Shown here: piece after piece, positions 26,330-34,755 of the stretch
Layout: every line of letters starts with the position of its first letter
How positions within the stretch are numbered: the first letter of the stretch is position 1
Assembly: GCA_963844175.1 (NCBI GenBank)
Contig: CAWJNE010000002.1
Span: 124,001 to 188,000 of the forward strand
Length of the DNA stretch: 64,000 nucleotides
From: JALZMG01 sp963844175
GTDB taxonomy: Bacteria > Actinomycetota > Acidimicrobiia > Acidimicrobiales > Ilumatobacteraceae
Direction: 5' to 3'
Translations under genes and position numbers: made by a program
Notes under the pieces: model-generated
Seen by the model: the letters and a program-made list of their open reading frames with translations, nothing else
What the model was told of the DNA's origin: nothing
The model's database searches: none

Positions 26330-27384
26330 TGGCCGGCACCGGCAAGGCCCACCTCCGCGACACCGACGACGTCTTGTTGCGCGTCGAGGACCTCGTCGTC
26401 GAGTTCCCCGTCGGTCGCACGGGCCTCGTCGTCAACGCCGTGACTGGCATCAGCCTGGACGTGCGGCGCGGGGAGACCCTCGGCCTCGTCGGTGAGTCCG
26501 GGTGCGGCAAGAGCACGACCGGCCGGGCGATCATGCAGCTCCCCCGCCCGACCAGGGGCAAGGTCGAGTTCGAAGGCCGGGACCTCACGAAGATGTCCGG
26601 CAACGACATGCGTGAGGCCCGCACGCGCATGCAGATGATCTTCCAGGACCCGATCTCGTCGCTCAACCCGCGGCGCAAGGTGCGCGACATCGTGATGGAG
26701 CCGCTGACGATCTGGAAACGGGGATCGGGCCAGGACCGCTCGACCCTGGTCGACAAGACGCTCGAGGAGGTCGGCATCGACCCGACCCGCGCCGCCGAGA
26801 GCCAGGCCCACCAGTTCTCGGGCGGCCAGTGCCAGCGCATCTCGATCGCCCGGTCCCTCGTGCTCGACCCGAGCCTGATCATCTGCGACGAGCCGGTGTC
26901 GGCACTCGACGTCAGCGTGCAGGCTCAGGTGCTCAACCTGCTGGAGGACCTCAAGGGACGCCACGGCTTGACCATGATCTTCATCGCCCACGACCTGGCG
27001 GTGGTCAAGAACATCAGCGACCGCGTCGCCGTGATGTACCTGGGCAAGCTGTGCGAGGTCGCGCCGAGCGACGAGCTCTACTCGCGGCCGGGCCACCCGT
27101 ACACGAACGTGCTGCTGGCGTCGATCCCAGTGCCGGACCCCGAGCACACGACGGCGATGGTCGACGTCATCGGAGAGCCACCGTCGCCCGTGCTCCCGCC
27201 GCCGGGGTGCCGGTTCCACCCGCGCTGCCCGAACGCCCAGGAAGACTGCACGACGACCGAGCCCGAGCTGCGCGAGTGGGCCCCCGGGCACTTCCTCGCC
27301 TGCCACCATCCGGTCGAGCAATCACTGGTCGCCGTCGACGTCAAGCGGCAGCCACTCGAGGACGCCGCCCCCTCCCGCGGGTGA
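26329..27384 (+). CDS. ABC importer ATPase, DppF/OppF type
   Basis: 351 residues. Walker A GESGCGKS, Q-loop IFQDPISSLNPR, signature FSGGQCQR, Walker B LIICDEP and H-switch FIAHDLAVV are complete. The C-terminal tail has the OppF Cys pattern GCRFHPRCPNAQEDC. It pairs with the preceding ATPase. Last gene of the importer operon, overlapping the previous stop by 1 bp. Confidence 0.95.
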   Translation: MAGTGKAHLRDTDDVLLRVEDLVVEFPVGRTGLVVNAVTGISLDVRRGETLGLVGESGCGKSTTGRAIMQLPRPTRGKVEFEGRDLTKMSGNDMREARTRMQMIFQDPISSLNPRRKVRDIVMEPLTIWKRGSGQDRSTLVDKTLEEVGIDPTRAAESQAHQFSGGQCQRISIARSLVLDPSLIICDEPVSALDVSVQAQVLNLLEDLKGRHGLTMIFIAHDLAVVKNISDRVAVMYLGKLCEVAPSDELYSRPGHPYTNVLLASIPVPDPEHTTAMVDVIGEPPSPVLPPPGCRFHPRCPNAQEDCTTTEPELREWAPGHFLACHHPVEQSLVAVDVKRQPLEDAAPSRG

Positions 27385-27424
27385 GAACGAACCGGCGTCA
27401 GATCTGTCGTCGAAACCGGTGCGG

Positions 27425-27430
27425 TACGGT
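27425..27430 (+). promoter_or_regulatory. TACGGT -10 box, leaderless
   Basis: Six nt before the aldo/keto reductase ATG (27437). Separates this gene pair from the upstream importer operon. Confidence 0.45.
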
Positions 27431-27436
27431 CCGCCC

Positions 27437-28330
27437 ATGGACCGACAGCTGCCCACCAGACCGTTCGGCCGGACGGGACACGAGTCGACCCGGGTGATCT
27501 TCGGCGCCGCCGCCCTCGGCGGGATGAGCCAGGAGCGGGCCGATACGACGATGGCCCAGGTCGCTGCGTGGGGCATCAACCACATCGATACCGCCGCCTC
27601 GTACGGCGCCTCTGAGGACCGGCTCCAGCCGTGGCTGGCCGCGCACCGGGCGTCGGTCTTCCTCGCCACCAAGACCGGTGAACGCACGGGCGACGCGGCG
27701 CGGACGGAGCTGGAGCGCTCGCTGCAGCGCATGGGCGTCGACCAGGTGGACATGATCCAGTTGCACTGCCTCGTGGAAGAGGACGAGTGGCACGTCGCCC
27801 ACGGTCCGGGCGGCGCCGTCGAGGCCCTGGCGCGTGCCCGTGACGAGGGGCTCGTACGGTTCATCGGGGTGACGGGCCACGGCACGCGCATCGCCCACAT
27901 GCACCTGGCGTCGCTGGAGCGCTTCCCGTTCGACGCCGTGCTGCTGCCGTACAACTGGTCGCTGCTGCAGGATCCGGGCTACGCCGCCGACGTCGAACTG
28001 CTGCTCGAACGCTGCGCCGACCAGCAGGTCGCCGTGCAGACCATCAAGTCGATCGCTCGGCGGCGCTGGCCCGCCGATGATGCGACGGCGCCGCGGTTCA
28101 GCTGGTACGAGCCGTTGCGCGATCCGGGTGCCATCGCCCGGGCCGTGCGTTTCGTGCTCGCCGACGAGCAGCGGTTCCTCAACACCACGAGCGACGCCAC
28201 CCTGCTGGCGCCCATCGTCGAAGCGGCGACCGGGCCGCTCGACGCTCCGGGTGGCGAGGAGCTCGACGCCGACGCCGACGCCTACGACATCACTCCGCTG
28301 TTCGACGGGGATGCCCTGGAGCGGATCTGA
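27437..28330 (+). CDS. Aldo/keto reductase
   Basis: 297 residues. NADPH-dependent carbonyl reductase fold. The catalytic tetrad is recognisable: Asp in NHIDTAASYG, Tyr in the same motif, Lys in FLATKTGE and His in MIQLHCL. PFGRTGHESTRVIFGAAALGG is the usual N-terminal strand. The substrate is unknown. The stop overlaps by 3 bases the proposed CTG start of the polymerase gene downstream. Confidence 0.88.
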   Translation: MDRQLPTRPFGRTGHESTRVIFGAAALGGMSQERADTTMAQVAAWGINHIDTAASYGASEDRLQPWLAAHRASVFLATKTGERTGDAARTELERSLQRMGVDQVDMIQLHCLVEEDEWHVAHGPGGAVEALARARDEGLVRFIGVTGHGTRIAHMHLASLERFPFDAVLLPYNWSLLQDPGYAADVELLLERCADQQVAVQTIKSIARRRWPADDATAPRFSWYEPLRDPGAIARAVRFVLADEQRFLNTTSDATLLAPIVEAATGPLDAPGGEELDADADAYDITPLFDGDALERI

Positions 28331-29364
28331 TCGGATCGCCCCCGGCGTGGATCCTGCACGTCGACCTCGACCAGTTCCTGGCGGCCGTGGAGGTGCTCCG
28401 GCGGCCGGAGCTGGCCGGCCGGCCCGTCGTCGTCGGCGGTGACGGCGACCCGACCCGACCCCGCCAGGTCGTGGCGACAGCCTCGTACGAGGCCCGGGCG
28501 TTCGGGGTGCGTTCGGGGATGCCGCTGTCGACGGCGGCGCGCCGGTGCCCCGGCGCCGTGTTCCTCCCCTCCGACCGTGCCGCCTACGACGCCTCGTCGG
28601 AGCGAGTGATGGCGACACTGCGCGCCCAGCCCGGCGCCATCGTCGAGGTGTGGGGGTGGGACGAGGCCTTCGTCGGCGCGCCCACGGAGGATCCAGAGCG
28701 TTTCGCCGCCGACCTCCGGGCGGCGGTGCGCGCCGAGACCGGCCTGAGCTGCGCCGTCGGCATCGGCGAGACGAAGCTGCAGGCCAAGACGGCCACCGGC
28801 TTCGCCAAGCCGGGAGGCATCGCCGTGCTCACCCGCCGGGAGTGGATCCCGACCATGGGCCACCGGCCCGTCACCGCGCTCTGGGGCGTCGGGGGCCGCA
28901 CCGAGCACCGCCTGGCCGAGCTCGGCATCCACACGGTCGTCGAGCTGGCGCGCGCCGATGAGCACACGCTGGCGGCAGCGTTCGGCCCGACGATCGGGCC
29001 GCACCTCAAGGTGCTCGGCCTCGGTGGCGACGACGCTCCGGTGTCCGGCGCGGCGTACGTCGCCAAGGGCCGCAGCCAGGAGGAGACGTTCGTCCGCGAC
29101 CTCGTCGATCCGGCCGAGATCGGCATGCAGGTGGACCGGCTGGCGACGGCCGTCGCCGAGAGCGTGATCGCCGACGGGCGACGGGTCACCCACGTCGCGG
29201 TGAAGGTGCGGACGGCGACGTTCTTCACCCGCACGAAGATCGGCAAGCTCCAGGAACCGACGAGCGAGGTCGCCGTCGTCGTCGCCGGCGCCCGGCGGGT
29301 GCTCGCCCGCTTCGATCTCGAGCGGCCGGTACGCCTGCTCGGCGTGCGCGTCGTCCTGGAGTGA
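28327..29364 (+). CDS. dinB: Y-family DNA polymerase IV, DinB2/DinP type, apparent CTG start
   Basis: 345 residues. Translesion polymerase. The catalytic motif WILHVDLDQFLAAVE holds the first metal-binding Asp; the second carboxylate pair lies in VEVWGWDEAF. Helix-hairpin-helix ALWGVGGRTEHRLAELGI and little-finger RTATFFTRTKIGKL follow. Layout matches Mycobacterium DinB2 (Rv3056). The first ATG/GTG/TTG in frame is GTG 28387, which would delete the catalytic Asp. CTG 28327 overlaps the preceding TGA as CTGA, has GGAG 5 nt upstream and gives an N-terminus the same length as Rv3056. No beta-clamp-binding tail is obvious. Confidence 0.9.
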   Translation: MIGSPPAWILHVDLDQFLAAVEVLRRPELAGRPVVVGGDGDPTRPRQVVATASYEARAFGVRSGMPLSTAARRCPGAVFLPSDRAAYDASSERVMATLRAQPGAIVEVWGWDEAFVGAPTEDPERFAADLRAAVRAETGLSCAVGIGETKLQAKTATGFAKPGGIAVLTRREWIPTMGHRPVTALWGVGGRTEHRLAELGIHTVVELARADEHTLAAAFGPTIGPHLKVLGLGGDDAPVSGAAYVAKGRSQEETFVRDLVDPAEIGMQVDRLATAVAESVIADGRRVTHVAVKVRTATFFTRTKIGKLQEPTSEVAVVVAGARRVLARFDLERPVRLLGVRVVLE

Positions 29365-29394
29365 CGGTCACGGTGGTCGATGACACCCCGCTGG

Positions 29395-29400
29395 TACGTT
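29395..29400 (+). promoter_or_regulatory. TACGTT -10 box, leaderless
   Basis: Seven nt before the DNA glycosylase GTG (29408). Confidence 0.45.
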
Positions 29401-29407
29401 CCGCGCC

Positions 29408-30298
29408 GTGACGCTCGTCGAGGCCCCCCTGCTCGACGTGCGGCGCTCGCTCGGCTGGTACCGCCACGGCGGCGCCGACCCGACGACGCAGCTCACCGCG
29501 ACGTCCATCACCCGGGCCAGCTGGACGCCCGACGGACCGGCCACGGTGCGCCTCGACTGGGCCCAGTCGACCTTCGCCGTCGATGCCTGGGGTCCCGGGG
29601 CGGACCACGCCGCCCGGGCCGCCGTGGCGATGACCGGCGCCGACCGGCTGCCAGCGGACCTCCCCGCCCACCACGACGTGATCGCCCGGGCCGCCCACGT
29701 CCACCGTGGGGTGCGCACCGGTGCCAGCGGCGACCTGTACCACGCCCTGCTGCCGACGATCCTGGCCCAGCGGATCACGGGCGGTGAGGCCGTGCGGCAG
29801 TGGCGGCGCCTGTGCCTCGAGCTCGGACCGGTCGCGCCCGGCCCGGACCGGGCCCTGCGGCTGCCGCCCGACCCGCAGCGCCTCACCCGCCGGCCGGCGT
29901 GGTGGTTCCACCCGCTCGGCATCGAAGCCAAGCGAGCCCGCCCCCTCGCCGAGGTCGGCCGGCTCGCCGACCGGCTGTGGGACTGGGTGAGCCTCCCGGT
30001 CGACCAGCTGGCGGCCAAGCTGGCCCTCGTCCCCGGCATCGGGCAGTGGACGATCGGGTCGGTGCTCGGCCCGGTGTGCGGCGACGACGATGCCGTCCCG
30101 GTCGGTGACTACCACCTGCCCAACGTGGTCGCCTGGAACCTGGCCGGCGAAGCGCGCGCCGACGACGACCGCATGCTCGCGCTGCTCGCCCCCTACGTCG
30201 GGCAGCGCGGTCGTGTCCTGCGGCTCCTCACCATCGCCGGGCGGCGACCGCCGGCGTTCGGACCGCGCCGCCGGATCCTGCCGATGCACCGGTGGTGA
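29408..30298 (+). CDS. AlkA-like DNA-3-methyladenine glycosylase
   Basis: 296 residues of the helix-hairpin-helix glycosylase superfamily. The HhH motif is KLALVPGIGQWTIGSV and the catalytic Asp is expected in PVGDYHLPNVV. The N-terminal about 100 residues form a separate beta-rich domain as in AlkA. Removes alkylated bases in excision repair. It follows the DinB gene in the same direction, making a small DNA-damage-tolerance neighbourhood, but has its own -10 box. Confidence 0.85.
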   Translation: MTLVEAPLLDVRRSLGWYRHGGADPTTQLTATSITRASWTPDGPATVRLDWAQSTFAVDAWGPGADHAARAAVAMTGADRLPADLPAHHDVIARAAHVHRGVRTGASGDLYHALLPTILAQRITGGEAVRQWRRLCLELGPVAPGPDRALRLPPDPQRLTRRPAWWFHPLGIEAKRARPLAEVGRLADRLWDWVSLPVDQLAAKLALVPGIGQWTIGSVLGPVCGDDDAVPVGDYHLPNVVAWNLAGEARADDDRMLALLAPYVGQRGRVLRLLTIAGRRPPAFGPRRRILPMHRW

Positions 30299-30355
30299 CG
30301 GCATGGGCATGGTGACCTCCAGCGCCGTGAACGCCCGACCGCCGGAGGCGGCTGG

Positions 30356-30361
30356 TACCTT
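30356..30361 (+). promoter_or_regulatory. TACCTT -10 box, leaderless
   Basis: Seven nt before ATG 30369, the start of a seven-codon ORF, not before the mannosyltransferase gene itself. Confidence 0.45.
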
Positions 30362-30368
30362 GCCCCGG

Positions 30369-30392
30369 ATGTCCAGGCGACGGCGGGAATGA
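30369..30392 (+). CDS. Seven-residue upstream ORF (MSRRRRE)
   Basis: ATG 30369 begins a short ORF encoding MSRRRRE. Its TGA overlaps the mannosyltransferase ATG as ATGA (30389-30392). Its ATG stands at leaderless distance from TACCTT, so ribosomes would load here and reach the next gene by coupling. Four consecutive Arg codons (AGG, CGA, CGG, CGG) include rare ones and could slow translation. Whether it is translated is untested. Confidence 0.4.
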   Translation: MSRRRRE

Positions 30393-31627
30393 CGATCACT
30401 CCTGCTCAGAGTGTGTCGCAACCGCGTCCGGACGACGCCCAGCCGACGACCGAAGCGGTGATCCCATCCGACGACCGGGCGGCCTGGCACCGTGCCATGC
30501 TCGTCGGGCTGTGCGCCTTCGTGGTGTCCCGCCTCTGCGTCCTGGCCGGCGCCGCCGTGCGGGCCAGCCAGATCACCGTCGACGCCAACCGGGACGGCGA
30601 GCCCATCCCCGGATCGCCCCTCAACCTGGTCACGAGGGTGCTGACGCAGTGGGACGGCAACTGGTACCTGCGCATCGTCCGCGAGGGCTATCCACGGTCG
30701 ATCCCGCCGGACATCACCTACGAGCAGCAGGAAGCGCGCGCCGCCTTCTTCCCGCTCTACCCGAACCTGGTGCGGGGGCTCGACGCCGTGCTCCCGGGTG
30801 GCGACGTGTTCGCCGCCCTCGCCCTGAACTTCGTCCTCGCCGTGGCGGCGGTCCTCCTCGTCGGCGTCCTGGCCCGGCGGCTGTTCGACGCCGAGGTCGC
30901 AGAACGGGCGATGGTCCTGTTCGCCGTGTTCCCGGGCAGCTTCGTCCTGTCGTTCGCCTACGCCGAGGCGCTCCTCATCGTGCTCGCCGCGGTGTGCCTG
31001 TGGTGCCTGCTCGAGGAGCGTTGGCTCCTCGCCGGCATCGTCGCCGCCCTGGCCACGGCGACACGCCCGAACGGCGTGGCGCTCGTCGCGGCGTGCGCCG
31101 TCGCCGCCGGCATCGCCATCTACCGCCGCCGTGACTGGTGGTCGATCGTGGCCCCGCTCCTCGCCCCGATCGGCTTCATCGCCTTCCAGGTGTGGCTCAG
31201 CGCGCACACCGGCGAGTCGACGCCCTGGTGGCGAGTGCAGCGCGAGGCATGGCGGGAGGGCACGAGCTTCGGCGCCACGGCGATCAGCAACACCCTCAGC
31301 TTCCTCACCCACCCGCTGGCCTCGCCCACCGACGCCCTCACCGCGGCGTCGCTGATCGCCCTGGGGGTCGGGCTGTGGTGCCTGTGGCGCAAGCGGCTGC
31401 CGTGGCCGATGGTCACCTACTGCGTCGTCGTCATCGGGCTGATGCTGCTGCCGGCCACGGTCACCGCTCGGCCCCGCTTCCTGTTCACGGCGTTCCCGCT
31501 GTTCATCTGCGCCGCCGCGTGGTGGCCGCGCCGCGACCGCGCCGTCTGGGACCTGATCCTCGTCACGTGCGGCGCCGGCCTGACCGCCCTGACGGCGCTC
31601 TACGGCGTCTTCGGAGCCATCCCGTGA
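30389..31627 (+). CDS. PIG-V-like polytopic mannosyltransferase
   Basis: 412 residues with about ten membrane helices. The GT-C signature region is LTQWDGNWYLRIVREGYP, followed by FFPLYPNLVRGLDAVLPGG, both typical of PIG-V/bacterial mannosyltransferases that use polyprenol-phosphate-mannose on the outer face of the membrane. The polyprenol-phosphate-mannose synthase gene lies 2 kb downstream, consistent with donor supply. Acceptor unknown; mannosylated lipids or glycans of the envelope are likely. Confidence 0.8.
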   Translation: MTITPAQSVSQPRPDDAQPTTEAVIPSDDRAAWHRAMLVGLCAFVVSRLCVLAGAAVRASQITVDANRDGEPIPGSPLNLVTRVLTQWDGNWYLRIVREGYPRSIPPDITYEQQEARAAFFPLYPNLVRGLDAVLPGGDVFAALALNFVLAVAAVLLVGVLARRLFDAEVAERAMVLFAVFPGSFVLSFAYAEALLIVLAAVCLWCLLEERWLLAGIVAALATATRPNGVALVAACAVAAGIAIYRRRDWWSIVAPLLAPIGFIAFQVWLSAHTGESTPWWRVQREAWREGTSFGATAISNTLSFLTHPLASPTDALTAASLIALGVGLWCLWRKRLPWPMVTYCVVVIGLMLLPATVTARPRFLFTAFPLFICAAAWWPRRDRAVWDLILVTCGAGLTALTALYGVFGAIP

Positions 31628-31667
31628 GCAGTGGGCGCGAGGGTTGCACGACCGAGCGAGCGATCCT

Positions 31668-32456
31668 GTGAGCGACGACACCGCCCGCCGGTGCCTGTCG
31701 GTGGTCGTGCCGTGCTTCAACGAGCGGGCGACCGTGCTGGAGGTCGTCGACAAGGTGCTGGCCTCGCCGTGGGTGGCCGAGGTGGTGCTGGTCGACGACG
31801 GGTCGACGGACGGCACGCGCCAGCTGCTGGCCACGCTCGACGACCCGCGGCTGCAGATCCTGCTGCACGAGCGCAACGCCGGCAAGGGCGCCGCGTTGCG
31901 CACGGGCTTCGCCGCGGCCAGCGCCGACTACGTCATCGTCCAGGACGCCGACCTGGAGTACGACCCGGCGGAGTACTCCACGATGCTCGAGCCGTTGGAG
32001 TCCGGTGACGCCGACGTCGTCTTCGGCTCCCGGTTCCTCTCGGGTCGCCCGCACCGCGTCCTGTACTTCTGGCACTCGCTCGGCAACCGGATGCTGACCC
32101 TGCTGTCCAACATGTTCACCGACCTCAACCTCACCGACATGGAGACGTGCTACAAGGCCTTCCGCCGCGAGGTCATCCAGGGGCTCGACCTCGAGGAGGA
32201 CCGCTTCGGCATCGAGCCCGAGATCACGGCCAAGGTCGCCCGGGGCCGGTGGCGGATCTACGAGGTCGGCGTGGCCTACGCCGGGCGCACGTACGCCGAG
32301 GGCAAGAAGATCGGGTGGCGCGACGGCTTCCGCGCCCTCGTGTGCATCGTGCGCTACTCCCCCATCGGCGAACGCCTGCGCCGGCGCCCACGGGGGCCGA
32401 TCAGCCCGCCGGCTGTCGATGCATCGTCACGAGGTCGCGCAGCGCCCAGCGCGTGA
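31668..32456 (+). CDS. GT2 glycosyltransferase, DPM1-like
   Basis: 262 residues from GTG 31668 (a TTG 24 bp upstream is possible). GT-A fold: SVVVPCFNERATVLEVV, LVDDGSTDGTRQLL with the nucleotide-binding aspartates, and QDADLEYDP as the DxD metal site. GSRFLSGRPHRVLYFWHSLGNRML and the CYKAFRREVI helix are typical of polyprenyl-phosphate glycosyltransferases. No C-terminal membrane domain. The sugar is unknown. The last 56 bp overlap the convergent gene. Confidence 0.85.
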   Translation: MSDDTARRCLSVVVPCFNERATVLEVVDKVLASPWVAEVVLVDDGSTDGTRQLLATLDDPRLQILLHERNAGKGAALRTGFAAASADYVIVQDADLEYDPAEYSTMLEPLESGDADVVFGSRFLSGRPHRVLYFWHSLGNRMLTLLSNMFTDLNLTDMETCYKAFRREVIQGLDLEEDRFGIEPEITAKVARGRWRIYEVGVAYAGRTYAEGKKIGWRDGFRALVCIVRYSPIGERLRRRPRGPISPPAVDASSRGRAAPSA

Positions 32457-33132
32457 CCAGCAGCATCGACTCGACGACGATCCGCCCCGACATCTTCGAC
32501 CGGCCGTACCGCCGATCGGTGAACACGATCGGGGTCTCCATGACCCGGCGATCGTGGCGCACGAGCCGGCGGACCAGCTCGGTCAGGAAGGCGTACCCCT
32601 CGGCCGCCGTCGTGGCCGGCTCGATCGCCCGCAGGGCATCGGCCCGATAGGCGCGGTAGCCCGAGGTGCAGTCGCGCACCTGCAGCCCGAGCACGAACGA
32701 CGTGTACCGGTTGCCGAGGCGGGAGAGCACACGGCGGTGCAGCGGCCAGTCGACGGTCGCGCCTCCCGGCACGTACCGGCTGCCGATCACCGCGTCGGCG
32801 CCGGCGTCGATCAGCGCCAGCAGGTCCGGCAGCACCGTTGGGTCGTGCGAGAAGTCGACGTCCATCGAGACGATCACGTCGTAGTCCTCGTCGAGGGCCA
32901 TCGCGAACCCCTGCCGGTAGGCGCTGCCGAGACCCTGCTTGCCCGGCCGGCGCAGCAGCTTGATCTGGCCGAGGTCAGAGGCCGTCTCTTCAACCAGGAT
33001 CGCCGTGCCGTCCGGGCTGTTGTCGTCGACCACCAGGACGTCGGCGTCGGGGACCTCGGTGCGCACCGCGGTGAGCATGCGCTGGACGTTCTCGCGCTCG
33101 TTGTAGGTCGGCAAGACCACGACGACGCGCAT
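32401..33132 (-). CDS. Polyprenol monophosphomannose synthase, Ppm1-type GT2
   Basis: 243 residues. Makes polyprenol-phosphate-mannose from GDP-mannose. The N-terminus VVVVLPTYNERENVQRML, DVLVVDDNSPDGT, GLGSAYRQGFAMAL, VSMDVDFSHDP and DCTSGYRAYRADAL are the full motif set of DPM1/Ppm1 catalytic domains. As in Corynebacterium Ppm1, no N-acyltransferase domain is fused. A TAGCCT box lies 7 nt before ATG 33132. It likely feeds the PIG-V-like enzyme upstream. Confidence 0.9.
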   Translation of the reverse strand: MRVVVVLPTYNERENVQRMLTAVRTEVPDADVLVVDDNSPDGTAILVEETASDLGQIKLLRRPGKQGLGSAYRQGFAMALDEDYDVIVSMDVDFSHDPTVLPDLLALIDAGADAVIGSRYVPGGATVDWPLHRRVLSRLGNRYTSFVLGLQVRDCTSGYRAYRADALRAIEPATTAAEGYAFLTELVRRLVRHDRRVMETPIVFTDRRYGRSKMSGRIVVESMLLVTRWALRDLVTMHRQPAG

Positions 33133-33139
33133 CCCGCGC

Positions 33140-33145
33140 AGGCTA
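33140..33145 (-). promoter_or_regulatory. TAGCCT -10 box, leaderless
   Basis: Seven nt before the Ppm1-type gene ATG (33132), overlapping the end of the GT4 gene's last codons. Confidence 0.4.
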
Positions 33146-34327
33146 GTGGCGACCTCTGGCCGCCCGACGGCTCTTCACGGCGCGATGGAACACCCGCAGC
33201 ACCCCGAGTGCCGAGGCATCCCAGGTCAGCGTTTGCGCTCGCGCCAGCGCGTCCGACGCCAGCCGCTGGCGCAGCGCGTCGTCCGAGAGCACGGTGGCCA
33301 GCGCCGCACCGAGGTCGGCCGGATCGGCCAGCAGCCCGGTCGTCCCGTTGACGACCGAGCACCGGTGCCCGCGGATGTCGGTCGCCACGGCGGGCGTGGC
33401 GCAGGCGGCACCCTCGGTCAGTGACAGGCCCCACCCCTCGGCCAGCGAGGCGCTGGCGACGACCCACGCTCGGCGGTACTCGTCACGCAGCCCCTCCCGG
33501 TCGAGGTGGCCTGGCAGCTCGATCCAGGCGCCCGCGTCGCGGTCGGCGATCCACCGCCGCAGGTCGTCGCGTTCGGGCCCGTCACCGATCAACCGCAGGC
33601 GCAGGTCGGGGACGCGCCGCCGCGCCTCCAGCGCCGCCTCCAGCAGCAGCCCGAAGCGCTTGACGGGGGCCATGCGGGCGACGGCGACGATCGACGGGTA
33701 GGGCGTGCGCTCACCACCGGGTGAGAAGAACGGGTCGACGCCGTTGTCGACCGCCGTCACCATCGCTGGGCGGAATCCGAGCTCCAGCAGCTCGTCGCGC
33801 GTCGCCGCCGACGGCGTCACCGTCTCCGTGCGGCGGTAGAAGGGCGGGGCCAGCCGCTTCTCGAGGAACCGGCCGGCCCCGGCCAGCGGTGCCGGCATCA
33901 GCTGGTCCCACATCGGCCCGTGGACGTGGTGGAGGATCATCAGGTGCGGCCGGCGGTACCAGACCGGTGAGAACCACGGCACGCCGTTCCAGATCTCGAC
34001 CAGTGCGTCCGAGCGGCCCATGCGCCCGGCCAGCTCGGACACCATCGTGCGCGGGAACACCGAGTACCGGCTCCCCCGGCGGACCACGGCGTAGCCGTTG
34101 CGGCGGTCCTCGGCCGGCTGACCGCGCGCCGCCGACGTGCGGTGCACGATGTCCAGGCCGGCAGCGGCCCACCGGCGCATGAACTCGTCGGCGTGGACCT
34201 CCGAGCCGCCGGCGTCCGGATCGTCCAGATCCCGCCACGCCAGGACGTGGACCCGGCGCACGCCGTGCGCCTTGATGTCGTCGACCAGCGACTGGATCGA
34301 CGAGCCGGGATCGTCGACCGGGGGCAC
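33143..34327 (-). CDS. GT4 glycosyltransferase
   Basis: 394 residues, GT-B fold. The N-terminal domain has GGSEVHADEFMRRWAAAGLD as the acceptor-side glycine loop and HHVHGPMWDQ. The C-terminal donor domain has RMAPVKRFGLLLEA, LRLIGDGPERDDL and the EGWGLSLTEGAACATPAVA E-x7-E motif. It retains anomeric configuration and uses a nucleotide sugar (often GDP-mannose in such settings). Same direction as the Ppm1-type gene, 10 bp apart. Confidence 0.87.
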   Translation of the reverse strand: MPPVDDPGSSIQSLVDDIKAHGVRRVHVLAWRDLDDPDAGGSEVHADEFMRRWAAAGLDIVHRTSAARGQPAEDRRNGYAVVRRGSRYSVFPRTMVSELAGRMGRSDALVEIWNGVPWFSPVWYRRPHLMILHHVHGPMWDQLMPAPLAGAGRFLEKRLAPPFYRRTETVTPSAATRDELLELGFRPAMVTAVDNGVDPFFSPGGERTPYPSIVAVARMAPVKRFGLLLEAALEARRRVPDLRLRLIGDGPERDDLRRWIADRDAGAWIELPGHLDREGLRDEYRRAWVVASASLAEGWGLSLTEGAACATPAVATDIRGHRCSVVNGTTGLLADPADLGAALATVLSDDALRQRLASDALARAQTLTWDASALGVLRVFHRAVKSRRAARGRH

Positions 34328-34336
34328 GACCGCAGG

Positions 34337-34342
34337 ACGCTA
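34337..34342 (-). promoter_or_regulatory. TAGCGT -10 box, leaderless
   Basis: Nine nt before the GT4 gene GTG (34327). Confidence 0.35.
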
Positions 34343-34400
34343 GCGATCCACGCCGGCGCCAGCTCGCGGGCGGCGCGATCCACGAGATGACGCCGGACCG

Positions 34401-34406
34401 TAAGCT
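34401..34406 (+). promoter_or_regulatory. TAAGCT -10 box
   Basis: Ten nt before ATG 34417 of the small hypothetical gene; may also serve the downstream glycan operon. Confidence 0.35.
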
Positions 34407-34416
34407 CTCGCCGCTC

Positions 34417-34755
34417 ATGCCGACGCTCCCGCCCCCGCGCGCCATCGCCGAGTTCAGCGATCACCTCGTGGCCCACGACCTCCCAGGGTTGCCGGCCGAG
34501 CGTCGGGCCGAGGTCGTCGCCTTCGCCGGCCGGCGAATCGCCGCGATGCCGTCGCCAATGCGCATCGGCGTCGGGTTCGTCGCCGCCGCCACCGGCGCCG
34601 CCGCCCACCTGGCCGGAGGTCGGCGCGTCGCTTCGCTGGCCGCCCGCCGGCCGCTGCCCGTGCTCGGCGAGTACGTCCGCCTGGTGCGATCGCTCGCCTA
34701 CGCCTACGTGTGGGAGACGTGGCCCGACACGGCGCCCGACGGCTCGCCAGCATGA
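34417..34755 (+). CDS. Small hypothetical protein
   Basis: 112 residues, not recognised. It contains a helical, Ala/Arg-rich middle (RAEVVAFAGRRIAAMPSPMR), one weakly hydrophobic segment (IGVGFVAAATGAAAHLAGG) and a C-terminal VRLVRSLAYAYVWETWPD. Its stop codon is formed by the first bases of repeat copy 1 (aTGAGCGAGCG). In several actinobacteria a small protein precedes a GMC oxidoreductase as it does here, so a partner or chaperone role is possible, but this is inference. An upstream ATG at 34387 is an alternative. Confidence 0.5.
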   Translation: MPTLPPPRAIAEFSDHLVAHDLPGLPAERRAEVVAFAGRRIAAMPSPMRIGVGFVAAATGAAAHLAGGRRVASLAARRPLPVLGEYVRLVRSLAYAYVWETWPDTAPDGSPA

